Shown here piece after piece: positions 35,561 through 44,026 of a stretch of 64,000 nucleotides of DNA (positions are counted from its first letter, which is position 1; every line of letters begins with the position of its first letter). The notes under the pieces were generated by a model. It saw only the letters and a list, made by a program, of their open reading frames with translations, was not told where the DNA came from and searched no databases. The stretch comes from M55B129 sp034189085. GTDB taxonomy: Bacteria > Bacillota > Dethiobacteria > DTU022. The stretch spans positions 1 to 64,000 of the forward strand of contig JAXHVH010000003.1 of NCBI GenBank assembly GCA_034189085.1, given 5' to 3'. The position numbers and the translations under genes are program-made.

Positions 35561-35680
35561 TTTATCCCGGTTCATAGATATATTTGCTCATTGCCAGCCC
35601 AGGATGGGATTTACGGTAAAATTCTTGTTTTGCCAGTGGTTTAAGGAGTAGAGTTATTGTTTGGGGGGGGGTGAACCACC

Positions 35681-36175
35681 TTGCTGAAAATATTGTTTGT
35701 TTGCACAGGCAATACCTGCCGTAGTCCGATAGCGGCCTTTCTTTTTAAGAATGAGCTTAAGTTAGATCCTTTACCTTATTCTGTGGAAGTATTCTCAGCA
35801 GGACTGGCGGCTCTTGAGGGAGCAAAAGTTGCTGAACCGGTTAAGGATTTGCTGTCTGACAGGGGAATAGGGGACATCGCAGGACACAGGGCAGTACGAC
35901 TAAGTAAAAATATGGTTGAAGAATCCGATTTAATATTTGTAATGACTGCCGATCAACTCTGTCACCTGCGCAGCCTTTTTCCCGAAGCTGAAGGGAAAAC
36001 TTATTTGCTTACCGATTATGCTTCAAACGGGGAAAGTATTCGTGATATCAAAGATCCCTATGGCAAGGAGTTTGAAAATTATCAAGAGTCCCTGGAGGAT
36101 ATTCACAATTGGATCAAGAAGATTATGCTTAAACTCAAGGGAGGTTATCAGCATGAAGCTGGCTCTGGGCAGTGA
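35681..36175 (+). CDS. ywlE: Low-molecular-weight protein arginine/tyrosine phosphatase
   Basis: A 164-residue phosphatase with the P-loop VCTGNTCRSP (Cys8, Arg14) and the general acid in DPYGK near residue 125. The Thr in place of the usual Leu/Ile within the loop (CTGNTCRS) is the feature of YwlE-type protein-arginine phosphatases. The sua5-ywlE-rpiB-glyA-upp order is the conserved Bacillota cluster, which supports this. The start is TTG; its 3' end overlaps rpiB by 23 bp. Confidence 0.88.
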   Translation: MLKILFVCTGNTCRSPIAAFLFKNELKLDPLPYSVEVFSAGLAALEGAKVAEPVKDLLSDRGIGDIAGHRAVRLSKNMVEESDLIFVMTADQLCHLRSLFPEAEGKTYLLTDYASNGESIRDIKDPYGKEFENYQESLEDIHNWIKKIMLKLKGGYQHEAGSGQ

Positions 36176-36596
36176 CCATGCCGGGTTTAGATTAAAAAAA
36201 GAAATCATTGCTTATCTTGAAGAAAAAAAAGATGAATATGTGGATTACGGTGTTTTTGATGAACAGAGCGCCGACTATCCGGATCTCGCTGCCCCGGTTG
36301 CTGAAGCGGTGAGCAAGGGGGAATGCCGTTTCGGAATTTTAATTTGCGGGACCGGGATAGGTATGTCTATCGCTGCCAACAAATACACCGGGATAAGGGC
36401 CGCTCTTTGTGGCGAGGCATATTCGGCTCGTTGTGCCCGTGAACACAATGATGCCAATGTGTTAACAATGGGGTCACGGGTAATTGGAGCCGGGTTGGCG
36501 ATTGATATTGTTGAAACTTTTGTCAACACATCATTTGAAGGCGGGCGCCACAGCCGTCGCCTTGAAAAAATTATGCGGGTGGAAAAGGAAAGATAG
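36153..36596 (+). CDS. rpiB: Ribose-5-phosphate isomerase B
   Basis: A 147-residue RpiB/LacAB-family sugar-phosphate isomerase. LGSDHAGFRLK (about 5-15) and the catalytic Cys65 in ICGTGIGMSIAANK are present, as is the conserved CAREHNDANVLTMGSR. It interconverts ribose-5-phosphate and ribulose-5-phosphate. The ATG at 36153 follows GGGAGG and lies inside the ywlE 3' end. Confidence 0.94.
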   Translation: MKLALGSDHAGFRLKKEIIAYLEEKKDEYVDYGVFDEQSADYPDLAAPVAEAVSKGECRFGILICGTGIGMSIAANKYTGIRAALCGEAYSARCAREHNDANVLTMGSRVIGAGLAIDIVETFVNTSFEGGRHSRRLEKIMRVEKER

Positions 36597-36705
36597 GACA
36601 GCAAAAAGCGCCCGCCGGATCGTATAGCGAATGAAAGGTTCAAATCAAGCAATTTGATAATCTTTACTGCAAACGACTGTAAATTGAAATGGAGTTGGAA
36701 AAAAC

Positions 36706-37968
36706 ATGGAAACAAGTGAAATGGCCATGGTTGAAGAACCGCTGAACATCCTTGATCCTGAAATAGCTGCTACACTGGAGGAAGAAAAAAGAAGACAGCA
36801 GGAAAACCTTATCCTTATCGCTTCGGAAAATTTGGTCAGCCGTGCAGTTTTAGAAGCACAGGGATCTGTTCTGACCAATAAATATGCCGAAGGTTACCCC
36901 GGCCGCCGTTATTATGGCGGCTGTACTTACGTTGATCAGGTTGAACAACTGGCTATTGACAGGGCGGAAAAATTATTTTGTGCCGAGCATGCCAACGTCC
37001 AACCCCATTCGGGGGCTTCCGCCAATATGGCGGTTTATCTGGCATTACTCAAGCCCGGTGATCGCTTGCTGGGGATGGACCTCAGTCATGGAGGACATCT
37101 CACTCATGGTAGCCGGGCCAGTATTTCCGGCCGTTATTATAAATCTTACAGCTACGGGGTCAATCGTGATACATGTTTGATAGAGCTTGATGAGGTAAGA
37201 AAAATTGCCCGGGAAATAAAACCGCATCTCATCGTTGCGGGTGCCAGTTCATATCCCCGTCGTATTGACTTTGTCGGTTTTAGCGAAATTGCTGCTGAAA
37301 CGGGGGCCATTTTTATGGTTGATATGGCTCATACCGCGGGCCTGGTCGCTGCCGGGGTGCACCCGAATCCGGTATCATGTGCCGACATCGTAACTGCTAC
37401 CACTCATAAAACCTTTCGCGGCCCTCGCGGAGGGATGATTTTTTGTCGTGAAAAGTATGCCTCGGCTATAGATAAAGCAGTGTTCCCGGGACTGCAGGGT
37501 GGGCCGCTTATGCATATCATAGCGGCTAAAGCGGTTGCTTTCAAGGAAGCAGATGCCCCATCATACAGGAGCTATCAGGAGATGATTTTAACCAATGCCC
37601 GGGCTCTTGCCGAAGCCCTCATTGAACTTGATTTCAACCTGGTGACCGGGGGGACAGATACCCACCTGGTCCTGATTGACTTGCGCAATAAAAAGATCTC
37701 CGGCAGTGAAGCTGTGGAATTGCTGGAAAGAGTAAATATTACTGTGAATAAGAATGTCATTCCCTATGATCCCAGTGGAGCAAATGACCCCAGCGGAATA
37801 AGGCTGGGCACTCCCATGCTGACATCGCGCAGTATGCAACCTGCACAAATGAAGGAAATTGCTTCTTTGATCAACGAAGTTTTTGAACAACGAAATGATA
37901 AAAACCGGCTGGCAGCTATAAAACAACGGGTTAATGAGCTGTGCCGGGAATTTCCCGCCTACAAATAA
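36706..37968 (+). CDS. glyA: Serine hydroxymethyltransferase
   Basis: A 420-residue PLP enzyme converting serine + THF to glycine + methylene-THF. The PLP-lysine motif TTTHKTFRGPRGG (about 227-239), SENLVS and YAEGYPGRRYYGGC near the N-terminus, and GTPMLTSR near the C-terminus are intact. Length is typical. GGAG lies upstream of the ATG. It supplies one-carbon units and sits beside upp and deoxycytidylate deaminase, both part of pyrimidine supply. Confidence 0.97.
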   Translation: METSEMAMVEEPLNILDPEIAATLEEEKRRQQENLILIASENLVSRAVLEAQGSVLTNKYAEGYPGRRYYGGCTYVDQVEQLAIDRAEKLFCAEHANVQPHSGASANMAVYLALLKPGDRLLGMDLSHGGHLTHGSRASISGRYYKSYSYGVNRDTCLIELDEVRKIAREIKPHLIVAGASSYPRRIDFVGFSEIAAETGAIFMVDMAHTAGLVAAGVHPNPVSCADIVTATTHKTFRGPRGGMIFCREKYASAIDKAVFPGLQGGPLMHIIAAKAVAFKEADAPSYRSYQEMILTNARALAEALIELDFNLVTGGTDTHLVLIDLRNKKISGSEAVELLERVNITVNKNVIPYDPSGANDPSGIRLGTPMLTSRSMQPAQMKEIASLINEVFEQRNDKNRLAAIKQRVNELCREFPAYK

Positions 37969-37987
37969 AAACAAGGAGTTGATTCTT

Positions 37988-38617
37988 TTGGAGCAGGTGT
38001 TTGTTGTTGATCACCCGCTTGTTCAGCACAAATTAACCCAGTGCCGCCGGGTGGAAACGGAAACCTGGCAGTTCCGGGGACTGGTAGAAGAAATTACTGC
38101 TCTGCTGCTCTATGAAGCAGTTCGCGATTTTAAAATGGCTGACACTGACCTGGTTACTCCTGTTGGAAAAGGCAGGGGCAAAATTATAGATAGAGCTGAA
38201 CCAGTCTTTGTCGCTGTGCTAAGAGCCGGTCTCGGGATGGTCCCCGGAGCGCTCAGGCTTTTTCCTTATGCCCGCTTTGGCCATATTGGTTTATACCGCG
38301 ATCACGACACCCTGGTTCCGGTGGAATACTACTGCAATCTGCCCCCTAATATTGAATCGGTGGACTGTTTTTTGCTGGAACCAATGCTGGCTACGGGTGG
38401 GTCGGCATCACATGCCCTGACCATGTTAAGGAATGCCGGAGTCGACAATGTCAGGATTTTGAGCTTGATTGCTGCACCGGAAGGAGTCAGGGCGATTCTA
38501 AAAGAACACCCCGACGTAAAAATTTATCTTGCTTCCATAGATGAAAAACTAAATGATAAAGCTTATATCATGCCCGGTCTCGGCGATGCCGGTGATCGCC
38601 TTTTTGGGACATGCTAA
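37988..38617 (+). CDS. upp: Uracil phosphoribosyltransferase
   Basis: A 209-residue salvage enzyme making UMP from uracil and PRPP. The PRPP-binding region LEPMLATGGSASHAL (about 125-139) and C-terminal MPGLGDAGDRLFGT match the family. The TTG at 37988 gives the normal N-terminus and has AAGGAG nine bases upstream; the open frame extends back into glyA but without homology. Confidence 0.96.
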   Translation: MEQVFVVDHPLVQHKLTQCRRVETETWQFRGLVEEITALLLYEAVRDFKMADTDLVTPVGKGRGKIIDRAEPVFVAVLRAGLGMVPGALRLFPYARFGHIGLYRDHDTLVPVEYYCNLPPNIESVDCFLLEPMLATGGSASHALTMLRNAGVDNVRILSLIAAPEGVRAILKEHPDVKIYLASIDEKLNDKAYIMPGLGDAGDRLFGTC

Positions 38618-38635
38618 CAGCAAGGGAGTGTGCTT

Positions 38636-39082
38636 TTGACGAAAAGGCCAGATTGGGATCATTATTTCATGCAGATTGCCCAAGTTATTGCTTCCCGTTC
38701 AACTTGCCTGAGACGCCATGTCGGTGCTCTCGTGGTGCTGGACAAAAGAATTTTATCTACTGGTTACAATGGAGCGCCGACCGGTTTGAAACATTGTGAA
38801 GAAGTGGGCTGCCTCAGGGAAAAACTTAAAGTGCCTTCTGGGGAAAGGCATGAGCTGTGCCGTGGTCTCCATGCCGAGCAAAATGCGATAATTCAGGCCG
38901 CAATCCACGGTGTTGCTATCAAGGGGGCTACCCTGTACTGCACCCATTATCCCTGTTCTGTTTGTGCCAAGATGCTGGTTAATGCAGGGATCAAAAAAAT
39001 AATTTTAGCTGAAAATTACCCGGATAAATTGGCCAAGGAAATTTTTCAAGAAGCTGGCATTGATATATCTTTTATAGTATAA
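38636..39082 (+). CDS. Deoxycytidylate deaminase family protein
   Basis: A 148-residue zinc-dependent deaminase (ComEB/dCMP deaminase type) converting dCMP to dUMP for dTMP synthesis. The zinc/catalytic motifs are GLHAEQNAI (about 77-85) and HYPCSVCAK (about 104-112), with a typical insert bearing additional Cys/His. The TTG at 38636 has AAGGGAG seven bases upstream. It lies 18 bp after upp, so the two are one unit. Confidence 0.92.
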   Translation: MTKRPDWDHYFMQIAQVIASRSTCLRRHVGALVVLDKRILSTGYNGAPTGLKHCEEVGCLREKLKVPSGERHELCRGLHAEQNAIIQAAIHGVAIKGATLYCTHYPCSVCAKMLVNAGIKKIILAENYPDKLAKEIFQEAGIDISFIV

Positions 39083-39100
39083 TAGTTCACAAATTTATTT

Positions 39101-39144
39101 AAAGTATAAAGATTATTATCGGTTTTCCTGGTAATCTTTACTTT
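39101..39144. repeat. Inverted repeat before the V-ATPase operon
   Basis: AAAGTATAAAGATTA (39101-39115) pairs with TAATCTTTACTTT (39132-39144), one bulged base, 16-nt loop. It is not followed by a T run. It could be a weak terminator of the upp unit or a leader element of the ATPase operon. Confidence 0.45.
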
Positions 39145-39254
39145 CCATTAACGGCTTTGAGAAAAGGGTTGCAGTGAATGAAACTGGAGTTTCCAGCCAA
39201 AATTTACAGGTTCAATAAACGGTAAGCTTTTGAGGAACGGGGTGATTGAAACAG

Positions 39255-39581
39255 ATGACAGTGGAATTGGTAAAAGAAATTAAAGAAGCTGAAGCAACAG
39301 CGGACAGAATTGTCCGGGATGCCAAACAGGCAGCCCGCCGAAAGTTAAAAGAAGCTAAAGAAGAAGGAGAAGCAATTGTCGAGAAAGCCGCGGCAGAAGC
39401 GGGAGAAAAAGCGGAAGCATTAATTGGAAAAGCAAGGGAAGAAGCCAAGGCTGAAGTCGAACCCCTGAATGCTGAACAAAAGCAGGAAATAGCCCGTTTA
39501 CAGTCATTGGCGGCTGACAGGATGCCGGAAGCCGTATCCCTGCTTGTGGACAAGGTCGTGAAGCACGATGCCCATCATTGA
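39255..39581 (+). CDS. ntpF: V-type ATPase peripheral stalk subunit (G/H type)
   Basis: A 108-residue, almost entirely helical protein rich in Ala, Glu and Lys (heptad-like AEATADRIVRDAKQAARRKLKEAKEE), as expected for the stalk subunit that forms a coiled coil with subunit E. Position as first gene of the operon matches ntpF of E. hirae. The ATG at 39255 has GGGGTG ten bases upstream. It overlaps ntpI by 14 bp. Confidence 0.82.
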   Translation: MTVELVKEIKEAEATADRIVRDAKQAARRKLKEAKEEGEAIVEKAAAEAGEKAEALIGKAREEAKAEVEPLNAEQKQEIARLQSLAADRMPEAVSLLVDKVVKHDAHH

Positions 39582-41526
39582 TATGAAAAAGGTGTTCCTG
39601 CTCGGGCATGAGCAGGAGAAAGATAAAATATTTGAGATATTGCAGAATATGGGCAATATCCAGCTACTTGACATCAAGAATTCGGAATCCTGGCAGAATT
39701 TTGAAAGTCTTCTCGAACCAGATTGTGCCGGTGAAGAAGCCGGCAACCTTGACTACCTGCTTGGTGAAATCCGTTACTGCCTTGATCTGTTTCAGCGTCA
39801 CTTCCCGGTGCGGAAAAATTTTGTTCAGCAGTTTGTCGGGGGCAAAATGGAACTGACTCCGGATGAATATTCCCGTCACATCAGCAGTCTTGATCAGGTC
39901 AATTTAATACACGATCAATGCCGGCAAGTAGAAGAAAAGTTGATTCACTACCGCAATGAAGAGACCCAGCACTACAGCCTGATTGAAGAACTGACGCCCT
40001 GGCTACCACTTAAAGTGCCGCTTGAAAATCTAACGGTGGGACCTCACGCAGCCATGGGGCTTTACCAGGTGTTAAATGAACAGTATCCTGAACTGGAGGC
40101 ATCTTTAAGGGAAAATCTTGAAGCCGTTTATCTCGAGGATGTATCCAGTAATAATGAATACACATATTTCTTTTTGGCCTGTTTGACAAAAGAGTTGCCG
40201 GCGGTCAGAGAAATTTGCAAGGATAAATCGGCAAACAGTGTTACATTTTCTGACCTTGAAGGAACTCCGGAAGCTAATGCTAAAATATTACAGGCAGAAG
40301 CGGAGAAAGCGTCTGCTGAACAGCAGGCTGCTATAAAAGAACTGGAGGAGCTCCTTGCTCACCGCACAATGTTGATGGCCTGCCATGATCATATCAGTAA
40401 TGAGTTAAAAAAACATGAAGCAGTGTCCAATCTTGTTCGCACTGAAAAAAGTTTTTTGCTTGAAGGGTGGGTTCCAGTTCCCGTCCTATCTTCACTTGAG
40501 CAGAAAATAGCTACGGAAACAGAAACGGCAGTCATGAAATCCCGTGATCCTGAACCAGGAGAAGACATTCCCATTCTGTTACACAACAGCGGGCCGGTGG
40601 AAGCGTACGAAGTAGTAACCAAACTTTACAGCACACCAAAGAAAAATGAGTTGGATCCAACACCGTTTCTGGCACCGTTTTTCTTTGTTTTCTTTGGTAT
40701 CTGCCTGTCAGACGCAGGCTACGGTGTAATTCTTGCATTAATGGCGCTTTTTATTTCCCGCAAACTGAAGCTTGGCGGTATGGGTAAGCAGCTTATTCAA
40801 CTTCTTTTTTTTGGCGGCATTTCATCAGTGATTTTTGGAATTCTATTCGGGGGTTATTTTGGCGATTTTTTCAAACTTCCACCTCTATGGTTTAACCCGC
40901 TTGAAGATCCAATGCAAATGCTCATTTATTGTTTTGCCCTGGGGCTGATCCATATTTATTTTGGGATGGGGCTGCAGGCTTACCGCAACATCAAGGCCAG
41001 GCAGCCGTTGAATGCCCTTTTTGATCAGGGCAGCTGGTTTATTTTCCTCAACGGGTTAATTATGCTTTTGTTGCCTCAGTTTTCTGCCGTTGGGAAGTGG
41101 CTGGCTATTGGTGGAGCGGCGGCCTTGATTTTAACCCAGGGGCGGACCCAGCAGGGTATTATCAAGAAATTGATGAGCGGACTGGTAAGCCTTTACAATA
41201 TTACTGGTTATCTTAGTGATGTGCTGTCATATTCCCGTCTACTTGCCCTGGGGCTGGCTACCGGGGTTATTGCAACGGCGATAAACTCCATGGGAGATAT
41301 GGTTGCCGGCAGCATTGTAGGGACGATTATCATGATCGGTGTTCTTCTGATAGGGCATCTATTTAACATTATTATCAGCACTCTCAGCTCATATGTGCAC
41401 ACCAGCCGGTTGCAATATATTGAGTTCTTCAGCAAGTTTTTTGAAGGTGGCGGAAGTTCTTTCCAGCCCTTTGGTATAAAACGAGAATATATCGATCTGG
41501 CTGAAACAGAAGAAAGTCATTCATAA
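39568..41526 (+). CDS. ntpI: V-type ATPase subunit I (a subunit)
   Basis: A 652-residue membrane stator subunit. The N-terminal half (about 1-360) is cytoplasmic and coiled-coil rich; the C-terminal half has seven to eight membrane helices starting at FFFVFFGICLSDAGYG. The conserved ion-path arginines are visible in VLSYSRLLALGLA (about 557) and SSYVHTSRLQYIEF (about 617). It forms the ion half-channels against the NtpK ring. Confidence 0.93.
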   Translation: MPIIDMKKVFLLGHEQEKDKIFEILQNMGNIQLLDIKNSESWQNFESLLEPDCAGEEAGNLDYLLGEIRYCLDLFQRHFPVRKNFVQQFVGGKMELTPDEYSRHISSLDQVNLIHDQCRQVEEKLIHYRNEETQHYSLIEELTPWLPLKVPLENLTVGPHAAMGLYQVLNEQYPELEASLRENLEAVYLEDVSSNNEYTYFFLACLTKELPAVREICKDKSANSVTFSDLEGTPEANAKILQAEAEKASAEQQAAIKELEELLAHRTMLMACHDHISNELKKHEAVSNLVRTEKSFLLEGWVPVPVLSSLEQKIATETETAVMKSRDPEPGEDIPILLHNSGPVEAYEVVTKLYSTPKKNELDPTPFLAPFFFVFFGICLSDAGYGVILALMALFISRKLKLGGMGKQLIQLLFFGGISSVIFGILFGGYFGDFFKLPPLWFNPLEDPMQMLIYCFALGLIHIYFGMGLQAYRNIKARQPLNALFDQGSWFIFLNGLIMLLLPQFSAVGKWLAIGGAAALILTQGRTQQGIIKKLMSGLVSLYNITGYLSDVLSYSRLLALGLATGVIATAINSMGDMVAGSIVGTIIMIGVLLIGHLFNIIISTLSSYVHTSRLQYIEFFSKFFEGGGSSFQPFGIKREYIDLAETEESHS

Positions 41527-41571
41527 AAATGATTGATAATATAGTTTTAGAATAAAAGGGAGGCATACAGG

Positions 41572-42042
41572 ATGACAGGACTTGAAATAGCGCTTTTAGG
41601 AGCTGCTCTGGCCGTTGGTTTGGCCGGAATCGGTTCGGCAATTGGGGTAGGTATTGTCGGTCAAAGTGCGGCCGGCCTGATAACCGAAGATCCAGATAAA
41701 TTTGGGCAAACCCTGCTTCTCCAGGCACTGCCAGGCACGCAGGGTATTTACGGTTTACTTACCGGATTCATCATCATGCAGAGAGTAGGTATTATCGGCG
41801 ACACTCTTCTTGAGCTGACCGTACCTGAAGGATATGCTTTCCTGATGGCTGCGATTCCTATCGCCATGGTCGGTCTGCTTTCAGGAATTTACCAGGGCCG
41901 GGTATCCGCTGCTGCAGTGGGCCTTGTTGCCAAGCGTCCTGAAGAACTGGGTAAAGGAATTGTCTACGCGGTAATGGTTGAAACCTATGCTGTGCTGGCT
42001 CTGCTGGCTTCAATCATGCTGCTCTTCGGTATTCCGGTATAA
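41572..42042 (+). CDS. ntpK: V-type ATPase subunit K (Na+-type proteolipid)
   Basis: A 156-residue, four-helix rotor-ring subunit formed by a duplicated hairpin. The ion-carrying carboxylate is E137 in VMVETYAVLALL; the first hairpin has Gln instead of an acid. L53, T56, Q57 (LPGTQ), Q108 (YQGR) and E137 match the five Na+ ligands of E. hirae NtpK (L61, T64, Q65, Q110, E139), including the 29-residue Q-to-E distance. This strongly suggests a sodium-translocating enzyme. GGGAGG precedes the ATG. Confidence 0.95.
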   Translation: MTGLEIALLGAALAVGLAGIGSAIGVGIVGQSAAGLITEDPDKFGQTLLLQALPGTQGIYGLLTGFIIMQRVGIIGDTLLELTVPEGYAFLMAAIPIAMVGLLSGIYQGRVSAAAVGLVAKRPEELGKGIVYAVMVETYAVLALLASIMLLFGIPV

Positions 42043-42058
42043 AAGGAGTGTGAGTAGC

Positions 42059-42661
42059 ATGCAAGAAGGAGCGGACAGAATTATCGAACGCATTCTCGGC
42101 GATGCAAAAGCCAGAGCTGATGAAATAATGCAGGGAGCTGAGGAGGAGAAGGAAAAGATCCTTTCTGAAGCCCGTCAAAAAGCCGAGAACCAGGAAACCC
42201 ATATCCTTGAACAGGCTCGTAAAGATGCCGAAGAACAAAAGAGAAGAATCATCGGGGTCGCTCAGCTTGAGGCACGCAAAGAGATTCTTTCATCCAAACA
42301 GGAACTGATCAGCGAAGCTTTTGATCAAGCGCTGAATAAACTTGAAGATCTTGATGATGAAACTTACCTCGATGTTATAGGCAATATGCTACTTGAACAG
42401 GTTGAGACAGGTTCAGAAAAGGTTTCCTGCTCGGCAAGGGATATGAAGAGGATTCCTGCTGCCTTCTGGCAGGAAATTAATGATAAACTTGCCCAACATG
42501 GCAAGCAGGGCAGGTTGACCCTTTCTGAAGAGACAAGGGATATCCGTGGAGGGTTTATCCTGCTTTCAGGTGGAGTGGAATTAAATTGTTCATTTGAAGC
42601 GCTTTTGGAAATGCAGAGAGAAGATCTCGAACCCGAAGTGGCAGCTATTCTATTTCCTTAA
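42059..42661 (+). CDS. ntpE: V-type ATPase subunit E
   Basis: A 200-residue stalk subunit: a long N-terminal helix (about 1-100, ADEIMQGAEEEKEKILSEARQKAENQ) and a C-terminal mixed domain with RDIRGGFILLSGGVELNCSFEALLE, the E-subunit signature. It pairs with NtpF to form the peripheral stalk. AAGGAGTG lies upstream of the ATG at 42059. Confidence 0.92.
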   Translation: MQEGADRIIERILGDAKARADEIMQGAEEEKEKILSEARQKAENQETHILEQARKDAEEQKRRIIGVAQLEARKEILSSKQELISEAFDQALNKLEDLDDETYLDVIGNMLLEQVETGSEKVSCSARDMKRIPAAFWQEINDKLAQHGKQGRLTLSEETRDIRGGFILLSGGVELNCSFEALLEMQREDLEPEVAAILFP

Positions 42662-42701
42662 ACAGGATGGTGCCCCTGCCGGAAAGGGGAGCAAACAATA
42701 A

Positions 42702-43706
42702 ATGCCCATTGATGATACAGCTTATGCCTATGCAGTCGGACGGATACGTGCCCTTGAGGCTCGCCTTCTCGATCGAAACCGCTTCGAAAGGATGATTGAC
42801 GCTTCTTCAGCGGAAGAAGTGCTTAAGATGCTGACCGAATCCGAATATACATCTTCGTTTGGCGAGCTGTCTGATATACATGATTTTGAGACTGTCCTTT
42901 CTTCAGAACTGCGGCATATTTTTGATTTACTTGAAACAATCACACCCTGGCCGGAGCTTATTGCGATAATGGCATTGCGGTATGATGTCCATAATTTGAA
43001 AGTTTTGTTCAAAGCGAGATATCTGGACACAAAAAGCAACCTGCTTATCCCTGTAGGGACCTGCCCGACAGGGAAAATGGTCCAGGCAGTGGCTGAAGAT
43101 GATTTCCGTGATCTTCCTAACAGGCTGCGCATTGCTGCGGAAAAAGTAAATGAAGATTTTCTCGTTAACCATGATCCACAGGTTATAGATTTAATTCTTG
43201 ATCAAGCTCTTTTCGAAGAATTGATCAACAGGGCTGAGAAGGCCAACATTCCGTTTTTAAAAGGATTATTTATCAGGCAGATAGATTTAATTAATTTGAA
43301 AACACTTGTCCGGGTAAAAAATATGGGTTTTGGTCGAGAGTTCTTTAAAAAGGCGTTTTTACCGAACGGAAATCTTTCTTTTGACCAATTGGGAGGATCT
43401 ATTGATGAGCCCCTCGAATCCTTGATTGTTCAACTGGGCATGACTGAATATGCTACCCTTGTCGATGAAGGTATCAGGGATTGGCTTGACAGGGGAACAG
43501 CATCCCGTTTTGAAAAATTGGCTGATGATTATATAACCGTTTACCTGAAAAAAGGGAAATGGATGCCTTTTGGTCCGGAGCCTCTGATCGGTTACTTGTG
43601 GGCCAAAGAGATCGAATTGAAAAATATCCGCTTAATTCTGGTGGGGAAAATTAATAAATTGCCTGCCGAAGCGATCAGGGAGCGAATACGCGATGCCTAC
43701 ATATAA
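42702..43706 (+). CDS. ntpC: V-type ATPase subunit C (d subunit)
   Basis: A 334-residue helical protein (AYAVGRIRALEARLLDRNRFERM; YDVHNLKVLFKARYLD; GPEPLIGYLWAKEIELKNIRLILVGK) that forms the socket linking the central stalk to the K ring. The length and final motif fit the family well. It overlaps ntpG by 14 bp. Confidence 0.93.
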   Translation: MPIDDTAYAYAVGRIRALEARLLDRNRFERMIDASSAEEVLKMLTESEYTSSFGELSDIHDFETVLSSELRHIFDLLETITPWPELIAIMALRYDVHNLKVLFKARYLDTKSNLLIPVGTCPTGKMVQAVAEDDFRDLPNRLRIAAEKVNEDFLVNHDPQVIDLILDQALFEELINRAEKANIPFLKGLFIRQIDLINLKTLVRVKNMGFGREFFKKAFLPNGNLSFDQLGGSIDEPLESLIVQLGMTEYATLVDEGIRDWLDRGTASRFEKLADDYITVYLKKGKWMPFGPEPLIGYLWAKEIELKNIRLILVGKINKLPAEAIRERIRDAYI

Positions 43707-44022
43707 AATAGCAGTAATTGGAGATAAAGATTCAATCCTCGGTTTTAAAACTATTGGAGTGGACACTTATCCTGTAACGAGCAGTGAGGAAGCGCTGGCT
43801 GTTTTGAAGAAACTGGCCGCATCAGACTGTGGAGTAATATTTTTAACTGAAGAGCTGGCTGGCGAGCTTACAGATGTTGTCAACGAACTGAACAAACGTT
43901 TCCTGCCGGCGGTTGTTTTAATACCCAACAGCAAGGGGACCCTTGGTATCGGGATTGATCAAATCAAAAAAAATGTGGAAAAAGCGATCGGCGCAGATAT
44001 TCTTTTCAGGAAAGAAGGTTGA
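43693..44022 (+). CDS. ntpG: V-type ATPase subunit F (NtpG)
   Basis: A 109-residue Rossmann-like central stalk subunit: KIAVIGDKDSILGFKTIGVDTYPV (about 5-28), DCGVIFLTEELA and the C-terminal helix. It is called F in Thermus and NtpG in E. hirae. It sits between ntpC and ntpA in the usual order. Confidence 0.92.
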   Translation: MPTYKIAVIGDKDSILGFKTIGVDTYPVTSSEEALAVLKKLAASDCGVIFLTEELAGELTDVVNELNKRFLPAVVLIPNSKGTLGIGIDQIKKNVEKAIGADILFRKEG

Positions 44023-44026
44023 TAAC

